Origin: Gordionus sp. m RMFG-2023
Taxonomy: Eukaryota > Nematomorpha > Gordioida > Chordodea > Parachordodidae
DNA length: 64,000 bases
Direction of reading: 5' to 3'
Assembly (NCBI RefSeq): GCF_954871325.1
Contig: NC_088779.1
Coordinates: 28,072,869-28,136,868 of the forward strand
Position numbers and translations under genes: made by a program. Shown one piece after another: positions 12,333-24,099 of this stretch. Numbering within the stretch: position 1 is the stretch's first letter; each line of letters opens with the position of its first letter. Below the pieces are notes generated by a model. The model was not told where the DNA came from, did not search any database, and saw only the letters and a list, made by a program, of their open reading frames with translations.

Positions 12333-13313
12333 CGATTTTATTCCTTCTCCTAAAATAGATATAATTTGACAGAATAAAAGGGACAGATTGGTCTCAGGTA
12401 AGGTGTCAGAATGTCCAAGAGGCTACCACAAAATACAGATTTAGAGGACGCTTGAAAAAACATTTAAACTATTTTTTCTTTGCTGAAACAAAGTACAGCG
12501 AAATTAAAAATAGGTTTTTACTTAGACACAGTTTATAATTAGTTTATTCATTTTTTTTAAAATAATCATGTATCTTTTTATTTTTTAATTTGAGCGCTCA
12601 TTTTTAGTGAGTTGCCAATAAAAGATCATTGTTTCAAATGTTACCTAAAAATATTGTCATGAAATGTTAATTACCATATCATAGAATTAGTAGCACGAAA
12701 CAAGCTGAAAGACCTAATATGCTATGGATCTTTATAGAGATATTTGCTTAATTCTTATAAATATATATACAATAATAAATATATATGATGTTTATTTTCT
12801 TAAAGCTTTATTTGTCTAATGCATTAAGGAACTCATATGATTATTATTTTATTTTTAAAAAAAATATTCAACTAAAATCTAACTATGAGATTTGAGTGAC
12901 TGTAACTCAAATAAGATAATTATTATTTGTGTTTTTGGACAAAGTAACATTTTAATGTAACTAGTAAATATATTTTCTATAACAATATCTTATAGCTTTT
13001 TAAAAATGTTTATAACCACCCTACTGTATAATTTATTTTTTGATGTTGGATAACCTTATTTAAAAACATTTGATATTATGTCATACGCTATTTATTCTAA
13101 TTACAGACAACATTATTAGACAGTGAAAAATATAGAACATCAAAACTTTTATATCTAATTAATACAACATTTAACATTATATAGATTTACAAATGGACTA
13201 ATTAATTAATTATACAAATTAAAATGTAAAAACAATTTTGATACAATTAATGGTATTATACTATATTTACATTTTTAAAAAAAGACACTCATTTTATAAA
13301 ATTCTAGATTTGT
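12333..13313. other. intergenic, nothing recognised
   Basis: AT-rich DNA downstream of the receptor stop codon at 13314; it presumably includes the 3' UTR. Confidence 0.35.
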
Positions 13314-14711
13314 TTAAGGTAAAGTTCGATTATGAGGAACTAATTTTTTGACGCTGTTTGCCAGATAAAGATTAAGCTTACGCAAATATGTGTACAATGG
13401 AGAAAGTTTAAGAACCTTAACCACTTCTACCTTATAAGCAGGATTTACTATTACATTGAGGTAGAAGGTCAAAGATATGTACATATACTCTAGAAGCGTA
13501 CAGGTAGCGAAAGCGATATCAAAGTCTATGGTTGATAAAAAATGATCGTAAAAGTCTACAGTGGTTATATAGATCGAAACGGGTAGCAAAAAAATAACAA
13601 ATTCCAGCATCAAGATGAATAGCATGCTGAGACCAACGTTGAAATTTTTGCGCCTTTTTTCTAGCCTATTCGTGGAGCTGCAATGCATATTAGTTTGAAT
13701 ATTTAGATTGTTTGTCAAATGTGTGTTGACTAGTCTATTTATAGTAATCATCTTGATGTTACTTTTAATAGTACTAGAATCGCCTAATGATTCCATAATT
13801 TGGGAAGCCTTTGGTGATGTTTGGATAACATCATGATTCATTATTGTGGGCTTGGTCCCCACTTTGGTTGTAGTGGATGCTGTTGGGAAAATAAAAACCG
13901 GGTTAACCATGTTTTTCGTTCTCCAATTTAATAAAGACTTTTGGCGTTTCAGATAATAATAATTAAAAACTAATATCGTGCAAACGGGTATATATTTCGT
14001 AAATAATTCCCGAATAAATCCATATATAATCCAGCGTTTTTTAGCGGCGGGGGTGTAAAATGCGAATTGCCTAGTATAGATTGTGGAATTGCCTGATTCG
14101 CAAATGTAATTGAGTTTAATATTATCAAACCACCACCCCGAAGGTATAAACCAGAGCATGAGAAAAAAAAAGCATAAGCATAACAATACTCTCACTCTAA
14201 ATACGGTAACGTGACGCCTATATAAATATGGATGCACGGTGGCCATCATCTGCGATAAGGCGAACAAAAGGTATATCATGAAAGAAAAATTGACAAAGGT
14301 TTTTGCCAAGGGAAAATGATAACTTGACAGATATTCCTTCCAAGGTCTCCGTAACCAAAAAGGTGACAAATGATATTCTGCCACGGTATCCAAGATAGGG
14401 TAGAGAAACATAAAGAAGCTATTTACGCTGTTAATGGCGTAAAATGCTCTGCTCAATTGTACCGTAATGTATAGAGGTTTGCCTTTCATTGCAACATATA
14501 ACCCTGCCCCATTACCCAGTAAGCTTATAACTAGCAGGATTGGAGATATGCATATAAATATGAGTTTAAGTCGCCTGTCAGTAGGAATTAAATTTTGCCA
14601 TAAGGCACAATTAATAATGATATTTTCTTTTTTCAGCGCATTGTGAAATTTGTTCTGATGGTTAATTAAATCATTGAGGTTAGGAATATTTGCTGGAAAT
14701 TTCCACAACAT
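13314..14711 (-). CDS. rhodopsin-class GPCR, peptide-receptor-like, single exon
   Basis: A 465-residue frame from the ATG at 14711. The frame stays open 26 codons further upstream but only to a GTG, so 14711 is the first ATG. Seven hydrophobic helices are visible. In this numbering TM1 is about 48-74 with LLGNGAGLY, TM2 82-105, TM3 134-158 followed by SQMMATVHPYLYRRH (no DRY), TM4 171-194, TM5 231-256, TM6 357-382 and TM7 396-421, ending in NVIVNPAYKV, a clear NPxxY. The third intracellular loop is long (about 100 residues, Thr/Ser/Asn-rich). The second extracellular loop has a Cys and an N-glycosylation site (GNST). It is probably a plasma-membrane neuropeptide receptor; the ligand is unknown. 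It is not a close relative of the 3375-4562 receptor. Its upstream region is duplicated at 10740-11860. Confidence 0.85.
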   Translation of the reverse strand: MLWKFPANIPNLNDLINHQNKFHNALKKENIIINCALWQNLIPTDRRLKLIFICISPILLVISLLGNGAGLYVAMKGKPLYITVQLSRAFYAINSVNSFFMFLYPILDTVAEYHLSPFWLRRPWKEYLSSYHFPLAKTFVNFSFMIYLLFALSQMMATVHPYLYRRHVTVFRVRVLLCLCFFFLMLWFIPSGWWFDNIKLNYICESGNSTIYTRQFAFYTPAAKKRWIIYGFIRELFTKYIPVCTILVFNYYYLKRQKSLLNWRTKNMVNPVFIFPTASTTTKVGTKPTIMNHDVIQTSPKASQIMESLGDSSTIKSNIKMITINRLVNTHLTNNLNIQTNMHCSSTNRLEKRRKNFNVGLSMLFILMLEFVIFLLPVSIYITTVDFYDHFLSTIDFDIAFATCTLLEYMYISLTFYLNVIVNPAYKVEVVKVLKLSPLYTYLRKLNLYLANSVKKLVPHNRTLP

Positions 14712-14799
14712 ATCGTTTAAATGTTCTCTTTTGGTATTATATCGTTCATAATTAAAATTATAGTAAAATATAAATAAGATCAATTTCACAATGTTTAAC

Positions 14800-16030
14800 T
14801 ACCTTGAAAAAAAAAATAATCTTGCTTTTTCTATAAATTTTTAAGATATTGTCAATTAAATTCTTCAAAATAGGAAATTGAATTAATGAAGATACCAATA
14901 ATAATTAATGTCGCTTTCCCAAAAAATAAAATCATATTTAATATAAATAATTATTAAAAAAAAAATTTCCATAAAATTACTATTTAACACCTTACAAATA
15001 TTTTAAAGATCATTTTCTATCAATTAAATTATATCTATTAGGTGACAGAACTTCATTGTTGAAAATTCTTAAACACGCTAATTTCGTTAGATGGCATTGT
15101 CACATACCGGAATTCCGAAGTATCTCAAATGGTGATTTATGTTGACCAATCAAATTTGATTAATAATAATCCTTAAAAAAAGATTAAAAATGATATGTCC
15201 GCCTTTTAGTAATATATGAAAATCATGAATTATAAAATGGAATCAACTTATTAATAAGTGACGTTTAACCCTAAATAATACCGTAAATACTCAATCACGA
15301 TATATCATGATTTTAAAAAAATCGTTGTTTATTAAAAATTTTGTTTAATGCATTATTTAAGCTATTTCGTTTTTGCTTTATATTGCGTGACTTTTGCTAT
15401 AATTTTATGAATTTTACTTAAATTTAGTGAATTACCAAAATTTAATAAATGTTACCTTAATAAATTTAGTAGATTTTATACCTTAAATTTAGTGAATTTA
15501 AGTAAAAAAATTTATTGTGAAAATTTTGCAACACAAACTCGCCATCATCAATCCCCACCCCCCATCCTTTTCTCCGCCAACAAAATTTAAAATAAGATTT
15601 TCATGCCCACTAATCAATCACCTATTTTTATAAAAATCTTCACAGCCACTAATTTTCCAACATAAGATGAACCAGACATTTTAAATCTCCATTATTAACT
15701 CTAAAAATTAAAAATAAATAAAATATTTTTTTTAAAAAAAAAAAAAAAATCCTAGCCGGGCCTGAAAATTTAAAACCCGGACCGGGATCGAAACCGAATT
15801 TTAAAAAAATTTGGGTTGGACCGAGCTTTAAAAATGGTACCTCGGTGGGTCTCCGATATATCATTAACGCCTCGTAATTTTATAACCCCCGAGGTATTCA
15901 GCAAATTTGAACTTAAATTATTTATAAACCACGCGATTCTTTAAGAACCTGATTTTTCAGGGATAGTATTCCAGCACCCATAGCGGTAGAGGAGACTAGT
16001 TCAAAACAGAACATGGACGCATCTCAGAGC
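14800..16030. repeat. upstream region of the receptor, duplicated at 10740-11860
   Basis: This is the promoter-side flank of the minus-strand receptor gene that starts at 14711. It shares collinear blocks with 10740-11860 (see that entry). A degenerate GC-biased MITE patch (15749-15870, with GCCGGGCCTG and CCCGGACCGGG) interrupts this copy only. Confidence 0.55.
15690..15870. mobile_element. degenerate fragment of the GGCCCGGGC MITE family
   Basis: It contains CATTATTAACTCTAAAAATT followed by an A-run, GCCGGGCCTGAAAATTTAAAA and GGGTTGGACCGAGC. The same order is seen in the copy at 25077-25287 (CATTATTAGCTATTAAAATT, then CCGGGCTGGGCCTTGAAAAT). Clean ends and a target duplication were not found. 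Confidence 0.45.
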
Positions 16031-16409
16031 ACTTATATTTTGTTTGAATTATTTCTTCTTATTTTTTTTAAAAAAAAAGGCAAAAAATAGAACCACCACT
16101 TTTCAGATTTTCACCACCTTATCCGGCTGTAACTAAACTGAATGAGAATAGACATGGGCCTATCAATTATATTTTAATAATATAAATATATATTTTTTCT
16201 TTTTTATTATTTAAAATCATATTTATTCCAAAATTAAAATTAGCTAAATATAGATAAAATAGTCATTATTCGGATTTTGATTTGTAAAATTTGATTTTTT
16301 TGATAATATCATTATGTATCGTGTTTGATGAGTCATTTTTATGTATTTTTTAATTTTATGATTTTGTTTAATCGCGTTAACCTTTTATTTTTAGATTTAT
16401 AAAAGTTGA

Positions 16410-17372
16410 TTACATTATAATTATGATTATTGTAATTAAGATTATAGTGAGTTGGATAAATGAAAAGCACGGGCTAAAAGTAATTAGAGAAAAGACGGAG
16501 TACATGTTGACAGGAGGAGATGAAACAGAGAGTATGAATGGCAGATATCGGTAATTAAAAGCTGCATATTTGGGCTCCACTATACAAACAAACGGCACAA
16601 TAAAAAAAGAGATAAAGAGTAAAATTAATCAAGGGTGGTTAAAAAGGGAAAAATTTACAGTTCCTTAGTACAACCAACTATTCTATATAGTTCGGAAACA
16701 TGGCCAACCAAAGAATCAGACGAGAGAAGTCTACAAACTATGGAGATGAGAATGCTGAGGATGATTGCTGGGGTACAAGAAAGGATAAAGTGCGCAGTAC
16801 AAGAATACTAAATAATTTATAGGTAGTGCCCATTAAAGACTATGTTAATGGTAAACAGACTTAGGTGGCATGGGCACACAGAAGGCCTATGAACCAGTGA
16901 TCTGAATCGGGCCTAATTTTTCAAGCCCGGCCCGGCCCGAAATTTTTTTAAAAAAGTTTTGCCGGCCCAGCCCGAATTTATTTAAATATAGAAATTAATT
17001 TTTATAATTACTCAAAATAAAAGACATATGTTATGTGGCGTTTAGTTTCAATAAATAAAATCCAAAATCTTTATTTTACATAAAAAATTCGATATAAAAT
17101 TGATAAATTTAGATATATAAAAAATTCCACGACCAGACCCGGCCAGAATATTTTAAATAGAATCAGGCCTGGGCCGGGTCTAACTTTGCAGATCTCTACT
17201 ATGGATGACATAGGAAATAGGGTTGAGAGATTGGAAGTGATGGGCAAACGTAAAAGAGGAAGGCCAAGAGCCAATATAAAGAAGTATAAATTAGATAAAA
17301 GAGATTTTATGAATAACTTAAGGTGGAGAGAGATGTTGAAGGAGCTTACTACCAGAAAAGATGAAAGTTAAA
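16410..17372 (+). mobile_element. LINE reverse-transcriptase C-terminal relic, split by a MITE
   Basis: Plus-strand translation gives the end of a LINE ORF2: SETWPTKESDERSLQTMEMR, then MLRMIAGVQERIK, then NRLRWHGHTEGL. After the MITE at 16895-17198 it resumes with NRVERLEVMGKRKRGRPRA and a stretch ending LRWREMLKELTTRK. This is the familiar order of many non-LTR elements after the reverse-transcriptase core (ETW...RRLE..EMRMLRR..G, RLRW.GHV.R, GKR.RGRP). Upstream, from about 16440, the frame has several stops. It is an old 5'-truncated relic; no poly-A tail or target duplication was identified. Confidence 0.8.
16895..17198. mobile_element. 304-bp MITE of the GGCCCGGGC family inserted in a LINE
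   Basis: It starts CAGTGATCTGAATCGGGCC and ends GGCCGGGTCTAACTTTGCAG followed by ATCTCTA. The ends are inverted repeats of each other in the pattern CAGAGATCTGCA...GGGCCSGG. The flanks CTATGAAC and CTATGGAT agree at 5 of 8 bases, a decayed 8-bp target duplication. The LINE relic continues in a recognisable way on both sides, so this element is younger. Its interior is closely similar to the element at 48028-48364. hAT-like by ends and duplication length; non-coding. Confidence 0.8.
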
Positions 17373-20102
17373 AACAAAGAAGAAAAAAAATAATTTTTAG
17401 TTCATAATTTGAATTTTGAGCATGATAAGCTGGTTTGTAATTTTTAAAAATTGTATTTTTAAATTGTTAATTTTTAATTATTTTTTTGAATTATTATTCG
17501 CTTCCCTATAAAAGGGGATAAATGAATTGATTATATTCGTTTTCTTTTATTTTTAAACATTCGTTGGTTTCTTTGAATAAAAAAATATAGTGAAAATATT
17601 CTGAAATTGTGTAAAATGGATATTCTCCAAGGGCACAACATAAAATATAATATAGAAGAAAGAGTAGTCCTTAATATAATATGTGCAGAACCGATATGTT
17701 ACATAAAAATATAACACCCATAATAAATTTTACAAATCATAAATATATTTCCGTTAGATGGCGTGATAGATTAAAAAAAATTTAAGTTCCTATCATTATT
17801 TTTGGAATTATGATGTCAATTCTCAGTTTAGTCTTTGGTCATTTTTTTGGGGGGGGATTTAAAATAAATTATATTTTTTTGACTCATTTTGTGTAAACTA
17901 ACTTATATAAACATTAAATGAAAGAAAAAAAAATAAGTTTCCATCGTTATTTTTGGAGTTATGATGTCAATTAGCTATAGTGAAACCTTTAGGATCTAAA
18001 AAACCTAATCAAGCCAAAAGAGTCAACGCGGAAAGAACGATAAGGTCACAGATTTATTTGTTTTTTATTATAAATATTTAATTTCCAACAATTATACATC
18101 CAATAATTATCTATATAATTCTTTCTATATTTATAAAATATAATTTATCATATCAGTAAATATTCAAATTAAGTAACCCATGACAGGAAAAAATAAATAA
18201 ATTCTCAGTTTAGTTACACCGCTTTATCCAATTAGTTATTTCCAAGAATGGGTTATTCTCTATTTTTAAGATTCTAGGTTAAAAAATATTTATTTAATTA
18301 ATGCGAATCTTGAATAATCCTCTTTTAAAATATTATAATTACCTCAAATCGCCGTGTGCTGAGGCAATTGTGAGGGACCTCTTTCTTCCTAGGCAGACTA
18401 GTATTTATTATATTGAGATATTAATATATAATAAAGTGTTTTCTGAAATTTATCGAATTAATTATTAATATATATATTATTTTTTTATTAAATCAAATTA
18501 GTATTTTTTAAAATAATCAATTTTTCAAATAATTCATAATTAAGCCTTTGGTCTTTCGGGGTTTATAATATTGTGCCAAAACTGAGTAACCATTCAACCA
18601 GAGCTGTTGGAGGTATTGCAATATTATAAAATCCTTAATGTTAGAATAATAATTAAATAATCTAACGTGATCTTATTTATCATTCAATACCTTAATATCA
18701 AATCGAACCCATGCCTAATTGTTTCATTAAAAGAAAAATAATTTCTTTTTCTTGGTTATTAGATGTTAAATCTGATGGTGTCTCACTTTTTATGCCCTAT
18801 TATATTTCGGGTTTCTTTTAATAATATATTTTGAAGGTATTTTTTTTTATCATATGCCTCAAAGTTCTAGTATGGATATGATAATTATGCCAAAAATGAT
18901 TCATCCTAATTTATCATGAATATGAAGTTATTACTCATATCATCTTGGAGAGCTTTTAATATTAGACAATATTGCAAACTTGAATTTTCAATTACCTAAG
19001 TCCCTCTTAACCATAATTAGTTTGGACATTTAATTCTACATTAAATGTTCTACTCTGCCTTAGTAATTTTTCTAATGTAAATTTATACTGGCCCTAAAAC
19101 TTTACACTACTCTCCTATATCAGCAATATCTAAATTAGAGATTCTGCCAAAATATTTACTGGCCGGACTGGGCAAAAAAAATAAAGAATAGAAAGTTAGA
19201 AAAAAAATTTATTTCGAAAGTCTAATTTTGTTTAAAATAATTATTTTTAATTGCTTGATATAACTATAAAATTTAATTTAAATTATGGCCTGCTATATAT
19301 TTTGTTGTAATTTCATTATTTGTATTTTCTGCATATAGTCGAAACTCGAAAAGTCAGTAAACGATTATTGGGATAGGAAGTATGTGGGGTGGGTAACAAG
19401 CGAACGTTACAAAAAATATTACCCTATATTAAAGATGGCTGGGAATCCAATCTTCCACACTATTATGATTTTTTTAAAAATTTAATCTCAAAACGAGGTA
19501 TATGATAATAATTTTAAAAAACCGGCGTGGACACTCTTGGCAAAAATTATAAACTAGTCGTACAAAAAAATCTCAACCGAGCCAGGCTGGACCTGGAAAT
19601 TTTGTCATTTACAGGCATGTAATCTATATAATTTAGAATTAGATAATAATTTTTTTTCAAATAACCAAATTTAAATGTGTTATATATTTGAGCAATGATG
19701 TTATACTTTCGTAATGGCTATTCTACATGGTTATGCATGAAATTTTCAACTGATTATCTCTTACCTTAACTTTTTTAATATTTTATAAATGTTTTGTATT
19801 TGAAAGGAACAGCATAACTTAAAATTATATTATATTTGACCATAAATTTGGATTTTAAATTTGTAATATATATTCTATGAATAGTAATTAAATTTATATA
19901 ACATATACTTTAATTTTGAAATTTAAACGATTTAATTATTTACTTGGATTTTTATAATAATAAAAATTATATTAAATTGTCTATTAGTCTGCTATCTCAG
20001 TATAGCAATTAAGGACATACTGTGGCAGACACACCTCATGTGTCATGGTAAATTATTTTGATATTTCATTTAAAGATAAACATTAAAAAATAGTAAAAAT
20101 AC
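17373..20102. other. intergenic; one possible MITE scar
   Basis: AT-rich DNA with no supported gene. A short direct repeat, a variant of TTTTTGGARTTATGATGTCAA, occurs at about 17798 and 17952. Between about 19140 and 19615 the patches GGCCGGACTGGG and GCCAGGCTGGACCTGG face each other and may be the worn ends of another GC-biased MITE; its borders cannot be placed. Confidence 0.35.
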
Positions 20103-20530
20103 CGTGTGACCATCATTAATTTAACTAAATTCTAATAGGTCATTCTCATAATCATTGTCAAGATTATTTAATTTTACACCAAAATCAGTAAATGACATTA
20201 AATTGGAGGCGTTATCTGTAACTGTAGAAATCAGCTTATCTGAAATCTCGAAATTTTATAGACTTCTTCCAATTAATATGCTATTTTATCTTATAAATTG
20301 TTCCAGACATTCTTTTACATGGCAGGCTCTTGATATTTTTCAAGGATTTCAGTGTTATCCTTATAAAATAAAATAATTTGAAAAATATATATTACCCAAT
20401 GAGCAGTTATGCCTATAAATATACCAGTTTGTAGACAACCCATTGCGATAAATAATTGAGCTTTAAGAATATTTTTCAGCGATTCTATCTGATTCTCGTA
20501 CATTTCCTCAATTTCCTGTTACAGAGACCT
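20103..20530 (-). mobile_element. hAT transposase relic (RNase-H-like core)
   Basis: Minus-strand translation from about 20500 downward gives LKNILKAQLFIAMGCLQTG followed by IFIGITAHW. This matches the hAT core layout in which a Lys-rich helix precedes the first catalytic Asp (usually DxWTS, here worn) and the GITAHW strand. About 60 codons later comes LISTVTDNASNLMSF followed by an acidic stretch (NNLDNDYENDL), matching the second block (VTDNASN with the catalytic Asp). Stops and frame changes separate the two blocks. No terminal repeats were found. It is a dead DNA-transposon fragment, not a host exon, although GTAATA after the Trp codon resembles a splice donor. Confidence 0.7.
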
Positions 20531-20618
20531 CCTGGTTTTTTTAAAAATAATTCAATATTGCTAAAAATGGCTAGAAAATAATGTTAAAATTTATATACAA
20601 CCTTTCGTCATTGTAAAA

Positions 20619-20837
20619 AGTGTTGTTAAAAGGCTCAATTTGACCCCTTTAAAAAGGTATAAGCCGATATTTTAGCCAGAAAAATATTGCATAAGCCTCA
20701 AATTTTGCCAATAGATGTCCAAACTTCTATGTAATTTATGAGCAAATTTTTTTAGGCTTGCGTAATATTTTTCTGAATAAAATATTGAGTTAGCCATTTC
20801 TAAAAATTGGCTCAAATGAAACCGTTTAGAAACACTA
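20619..20837. mobile_element. TAGTGTTGTTAA-family MITE, worn
   Basis: It begins AGTGTTGTTAAAAGGCTC and ends AACCGTTTAGAAACACTA, imperfect inverted repeats. The inner motifs (ATATTGAGTTAGCC, TAAGCCTCAAATTTTGCC, AGATGTCCAAACTT) recur in the better-preserved copy at 37732-37929. No clear target duplication remains. Confidence 0.65.
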
Positions 20838-22021
20838 AATGTAGCAAATCAAGGCTGTTCAAATAAGGTTAAATAATATAAATCCTTGACAATAAATTCA
20901 GCTCATCAATTTTATTTGTTTAATTAATGGTTTTATTTTATTAATTCAATAAATGAAGTGATATGCTGGATTAGATAAAAAAAATTTGTGGTGATAGTTA
21001 GTTGGGTTTCTTCTCTGCTATTTTAGATATAACTGATACTCCTTAAAAATGCCTAAATAACATCTCTAAATTTTAATAACTTGATTCAAACAAAACAATA
21101 TAATCATAATCAAGCTTATAGAAATCTAGTGGAATGGAAACAGATCAAATTCCTCCTGATAATATTTGATCCAAACATCGTTCCCATTTCTATGATACAA
21201 AAAAAAAGATTAATTAATTCAAAGATTTTTGCTTTTACAGGTTTGGCATTCAGCAGTTACTTTACATTTTACTATTAATTAAAAAAATTATCTAATATTT
21301 TAAAAATCAATTACAGTTTCATTACTTTCTTTTCTTATTCATTGGTAATATTTTATTCAATTATACTAATTTATAAAATGTAAGGTTTGTTTTGTTTATT
21401 TATATCTTGATGTAAGTTATAGATTTTCAAGTTGATTTTTCCTCTATTATATTTTTCAGATATTTTTAAAACATGACGACAGTAAAAAAGAATGATTTAT
21501 GCGAGGGCATCAAGTCAAGATGGTCACCAGATTTAAGACGGATATCAAGAGTAGAGTGGAGGAAGAATTTTAGTGACTCCGCGGATCCTAGATGAGTTAG
21601 ATCCTCCTTAGAGGTAACATTGAAATTGTAGGGATTTTGATCGGAGGAGTTTTCTTGTACAAATTCGGATTTTGTTTGGTTGAGAATGAGACCAACAATG
21701 CATCCCATTTCCTTTATTATGTACGACCTTATAGGTTTTTAATTGAGGTCCAGTAATGATTCTGTCGTCTATTTACTAAACGTGTAGTGGAAATAAGCAT
21801 TCTGAAGTAATGGTTTGAATTATATTAATGATTACAAGACAAAATAAAAAAATTCCTAGACCCTAGCTGAGAATGTTAAATTGCAAAATTATTGCATGAA
21901 TGAGTTACGGGAGAGGGTGTAGAATGCATTAGCAAAATCAATTTTGATAAGTATTTCATTTGTGGGAATGCTCTCCATATAAAGACGAGTAAGGTATACA
22001 GAGGTCTCAAATACGTCAATG

Positions 22022-22214
22022 ATGTGTTGTTAAAAAGTTCGATTCGGGTCGATTTTAGATACCTGTCGATTAAAATTATAATCAAAATAACATAAAGTCT
22101 AAGCAAATAGAAATGTTGAACATCTATTTGTCGAATCTTATGCCTACATAATATTATTTTAGCTAAAATCTTAATAGGGTCATTTTGAAACGACCCAAAT
22201 TTTTAACAACACTT
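22022..22214. mobile_element. GTGTTGTTAAAAA MITE inside a LINE
   Basis: It starts ATGTGTTGTTAAAAAGTTCG and ends CCCAAATTTTTAACAACACT, inverted repeats of each other. It is related to the outer element at 37626-38026: both share CCTACATAATATTATTT-like and TTAAAATATTAAGGGTC-like segments before the 3' end. No preserved target duplication. Confidence 0.65.
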
Positions 22215-22330
22215 GACTCCTATTCTAAAATGAAATATGTGAGGCCTCATATTTTATCCAGGATGTAATTATTAGCGACAAGGCGGCGGAAAATTGAATC
22301 AATAATTATTGGTCTGATATCTTTTTTAGG

Positions 22331-22811
22331 CTTCTTTACAGAGACCTTCATGGGCCTTAATTTTTTGACCAAGCCCGGCCCAGACCCTCAGAAAATTTTT
22401 TTTGACCCAAGCCCAGCCCGGCTCATATTAATGTTAATAAACTTCCTAAGCCCATAATAAGTTTTATAAAAATTTTCCAAGCCTATATACAAAAATTTAA
22501 TTTTTTTTTTATTTAATGAAAATTAACCATAATATTTAAATATATTTTGGCAATTATTTTATTTACAATACTGAAATTTAATAATTAGAAGAAAAAAAGG
22601 CAATATTTCATTAAATTAGCAACTGTTTTAAATAATCGAAATTTAAATTTAATAATTTTAAGCCCAAGCCCTGCTCAAGCCCAGCCCTGCCCAAGCCAAT
22701 TATAAAAAAAATTTTAAACTCAGGCCCAGCCAGACCCTATAGAAAATATGATATTAGGCCCAGTATGCTGGCCGTGGGCCGGCCGGGTCCATGAAGATCT
22801 CTGCTACTGTA
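22331..22811. mobile_element. 465-bp MITE, CAGAGAYCTTCATGGRCC ends, in a LINE
   Basis: The element is 22339-22803, from CAGAGACCTTCATGGGCC to GGTCCATGAAGATCTCTG, inverted repeats with few mismatches. The flanks CTTCTTTA (22331-22338) and CTACTGTA (22804-22811) agree at 6 of 8 bases. The interior is studded with AAGCCCAGCCC-type repeats. It is a member of the GGCCCGGGC family, hAT-like, and interrupts the LINE relic between its Ala-Leu and Arg-Pro-Ile blocks. Confidence 0.85.
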
Positions 22812-22972
22812 AGGCTATAAGTCTGGCTCTAAAAAGAATGTGGGATACATACTTGAGAACATCACCATATAAGATTCGGTTGCATAAGTTTGTGATTTTA
22901 CGAGAGATGGAAGTTTGCGATTTAATCAATGGAGAAGTTGTATCTTTGAGGAATATGTCTGATTTTATCTAG

Positions 22973-24044
22973 GCCATGAGCGGTTTTGTAAAGATAATTG
23001 TTTTTATTTAATTATTTTCAAGTCAGAGCATTTAAAGGTTCGGCTAAATGATTATTAACCAAAATTGTCATTTTTTTAAATGAAAATCCTGGAGTTAGAA
23101 TTAATCATCCTCCAATAAATCACCAGAAGTTTATTAATCATGTATTTTTTTTTTATAAATTTGAGCTTATAAATATAGACATTAATTTTTGCCTTAATTT
23201 GTTATTAATTTATATAAACAATATGACAATAAATATTCCTCAATATTTTTCTTATGTTAATCAGATCTTTTATATTTATCAAAATCAAGACTAAACTATG
23301 ACTACCATTAATTTAATTACGGCTTTTACAAGAAACAAAGATATATATTAATTTTGGTTGTGCCAAAACTTGTTTGTAAACTTTCACAAGTTTTATAAAA
23401 CTAAGAAAATCATGTTGTAGATTTTTGGAACTTTAAGAAAATCTTAAAAAAAATATTTTAGATTGTATATATCATTAATAGAAAAAGATTAATTTGTTTT
23501 TTTTTGATAGATCTAAGCTTTAATGAATTGTTAAGTATAAAGGGTGAAACATTTTGTAAAAATTTAACATAATAGAAATTTAATCTTCTATGTATTCATT
23601 TGTAATATCAATAAAATAAAAATGAATAAGCCTTAAATTCTTAGGTTTAGTTGGGAGAAATCTTCTATCAAATTGGCATGTTTTTATAAATATCACTCAC
23701 TTTGTCCATCTTCATAAAATTAAAATAATATAATATTACTAAAAAAGAAATGAGTTAATATAATAATGACTAATTTTTTAGATAAAAAAAACTTAAAGGA
23801 ATGTAAAACTAGAATTCCAAAAATAAATAATTAAAGCCTGATTAAGAGAAGCAAGTCTAAAGCTCTTCAATAAAAAACTTATGTAGAATTAGAAAAGTCC
23901 TGGTTACACTTATATTAACAAAAACATGCGTATGCATTTATCAAATAAGAAATAAATTGTCTATTGTTGGCAGTGTAATATACATTACTTTATTCAAAAT
24001 ATTTTTAGGACTTATTAAATTTTTAAATTATATCTAATTTTGCA
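22973..24044. other. intergenic, upstream of the riboflavin transporter
   Basis: AT-rich DNA. A good splice acceptor (TTTTGCAG, ending 24045) sits 54 bases before the transporter ATG and may mark a 5'-UTR intron or a trans-splicing site. No other feature is supported. Confidence 0.4.
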
Positions 24045-24099
24045 GACAACTAGCCATTCAATCTTCTATTAATCCAATCCATTGGAATAATTATATCAC

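Larger units (their letters stand above)
21466..22972 (-). mobile_element. LINE reverse-transcriptase relic with two nested MITEs
   Basis: Read on the minus strand from 22970 to 21466, the order is that of a non-LTR reverse transcriptase: LCNRILYGDV, then ILFRARLIAL; (MITE 22339-22803); KKDIRPIIIDSIFRRLVANN, the R-P-I block of domain 1; (MITE 22022-22214); then ILIKIDFANAFYTLSR, which contains the first catalytic Asp of the palm; and finally GLILNQTKSEFV, the L-N-x-x-K-x-E block after the catalytic centre. The sequence for the YADD-type motif is eroded. Stops lie between blocks. It is a single insertion later hit twice by short DNA elements. The family was not determined. Confidence 0.75.

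Noticed and set aside
20382-20530. Possible host exon ending GITAHW before a GTAATA donor
   Set aside because: The peptide matches the hAT transposase core and the VTDNASN block follows on the same strand, so a transposon relic explains it better.
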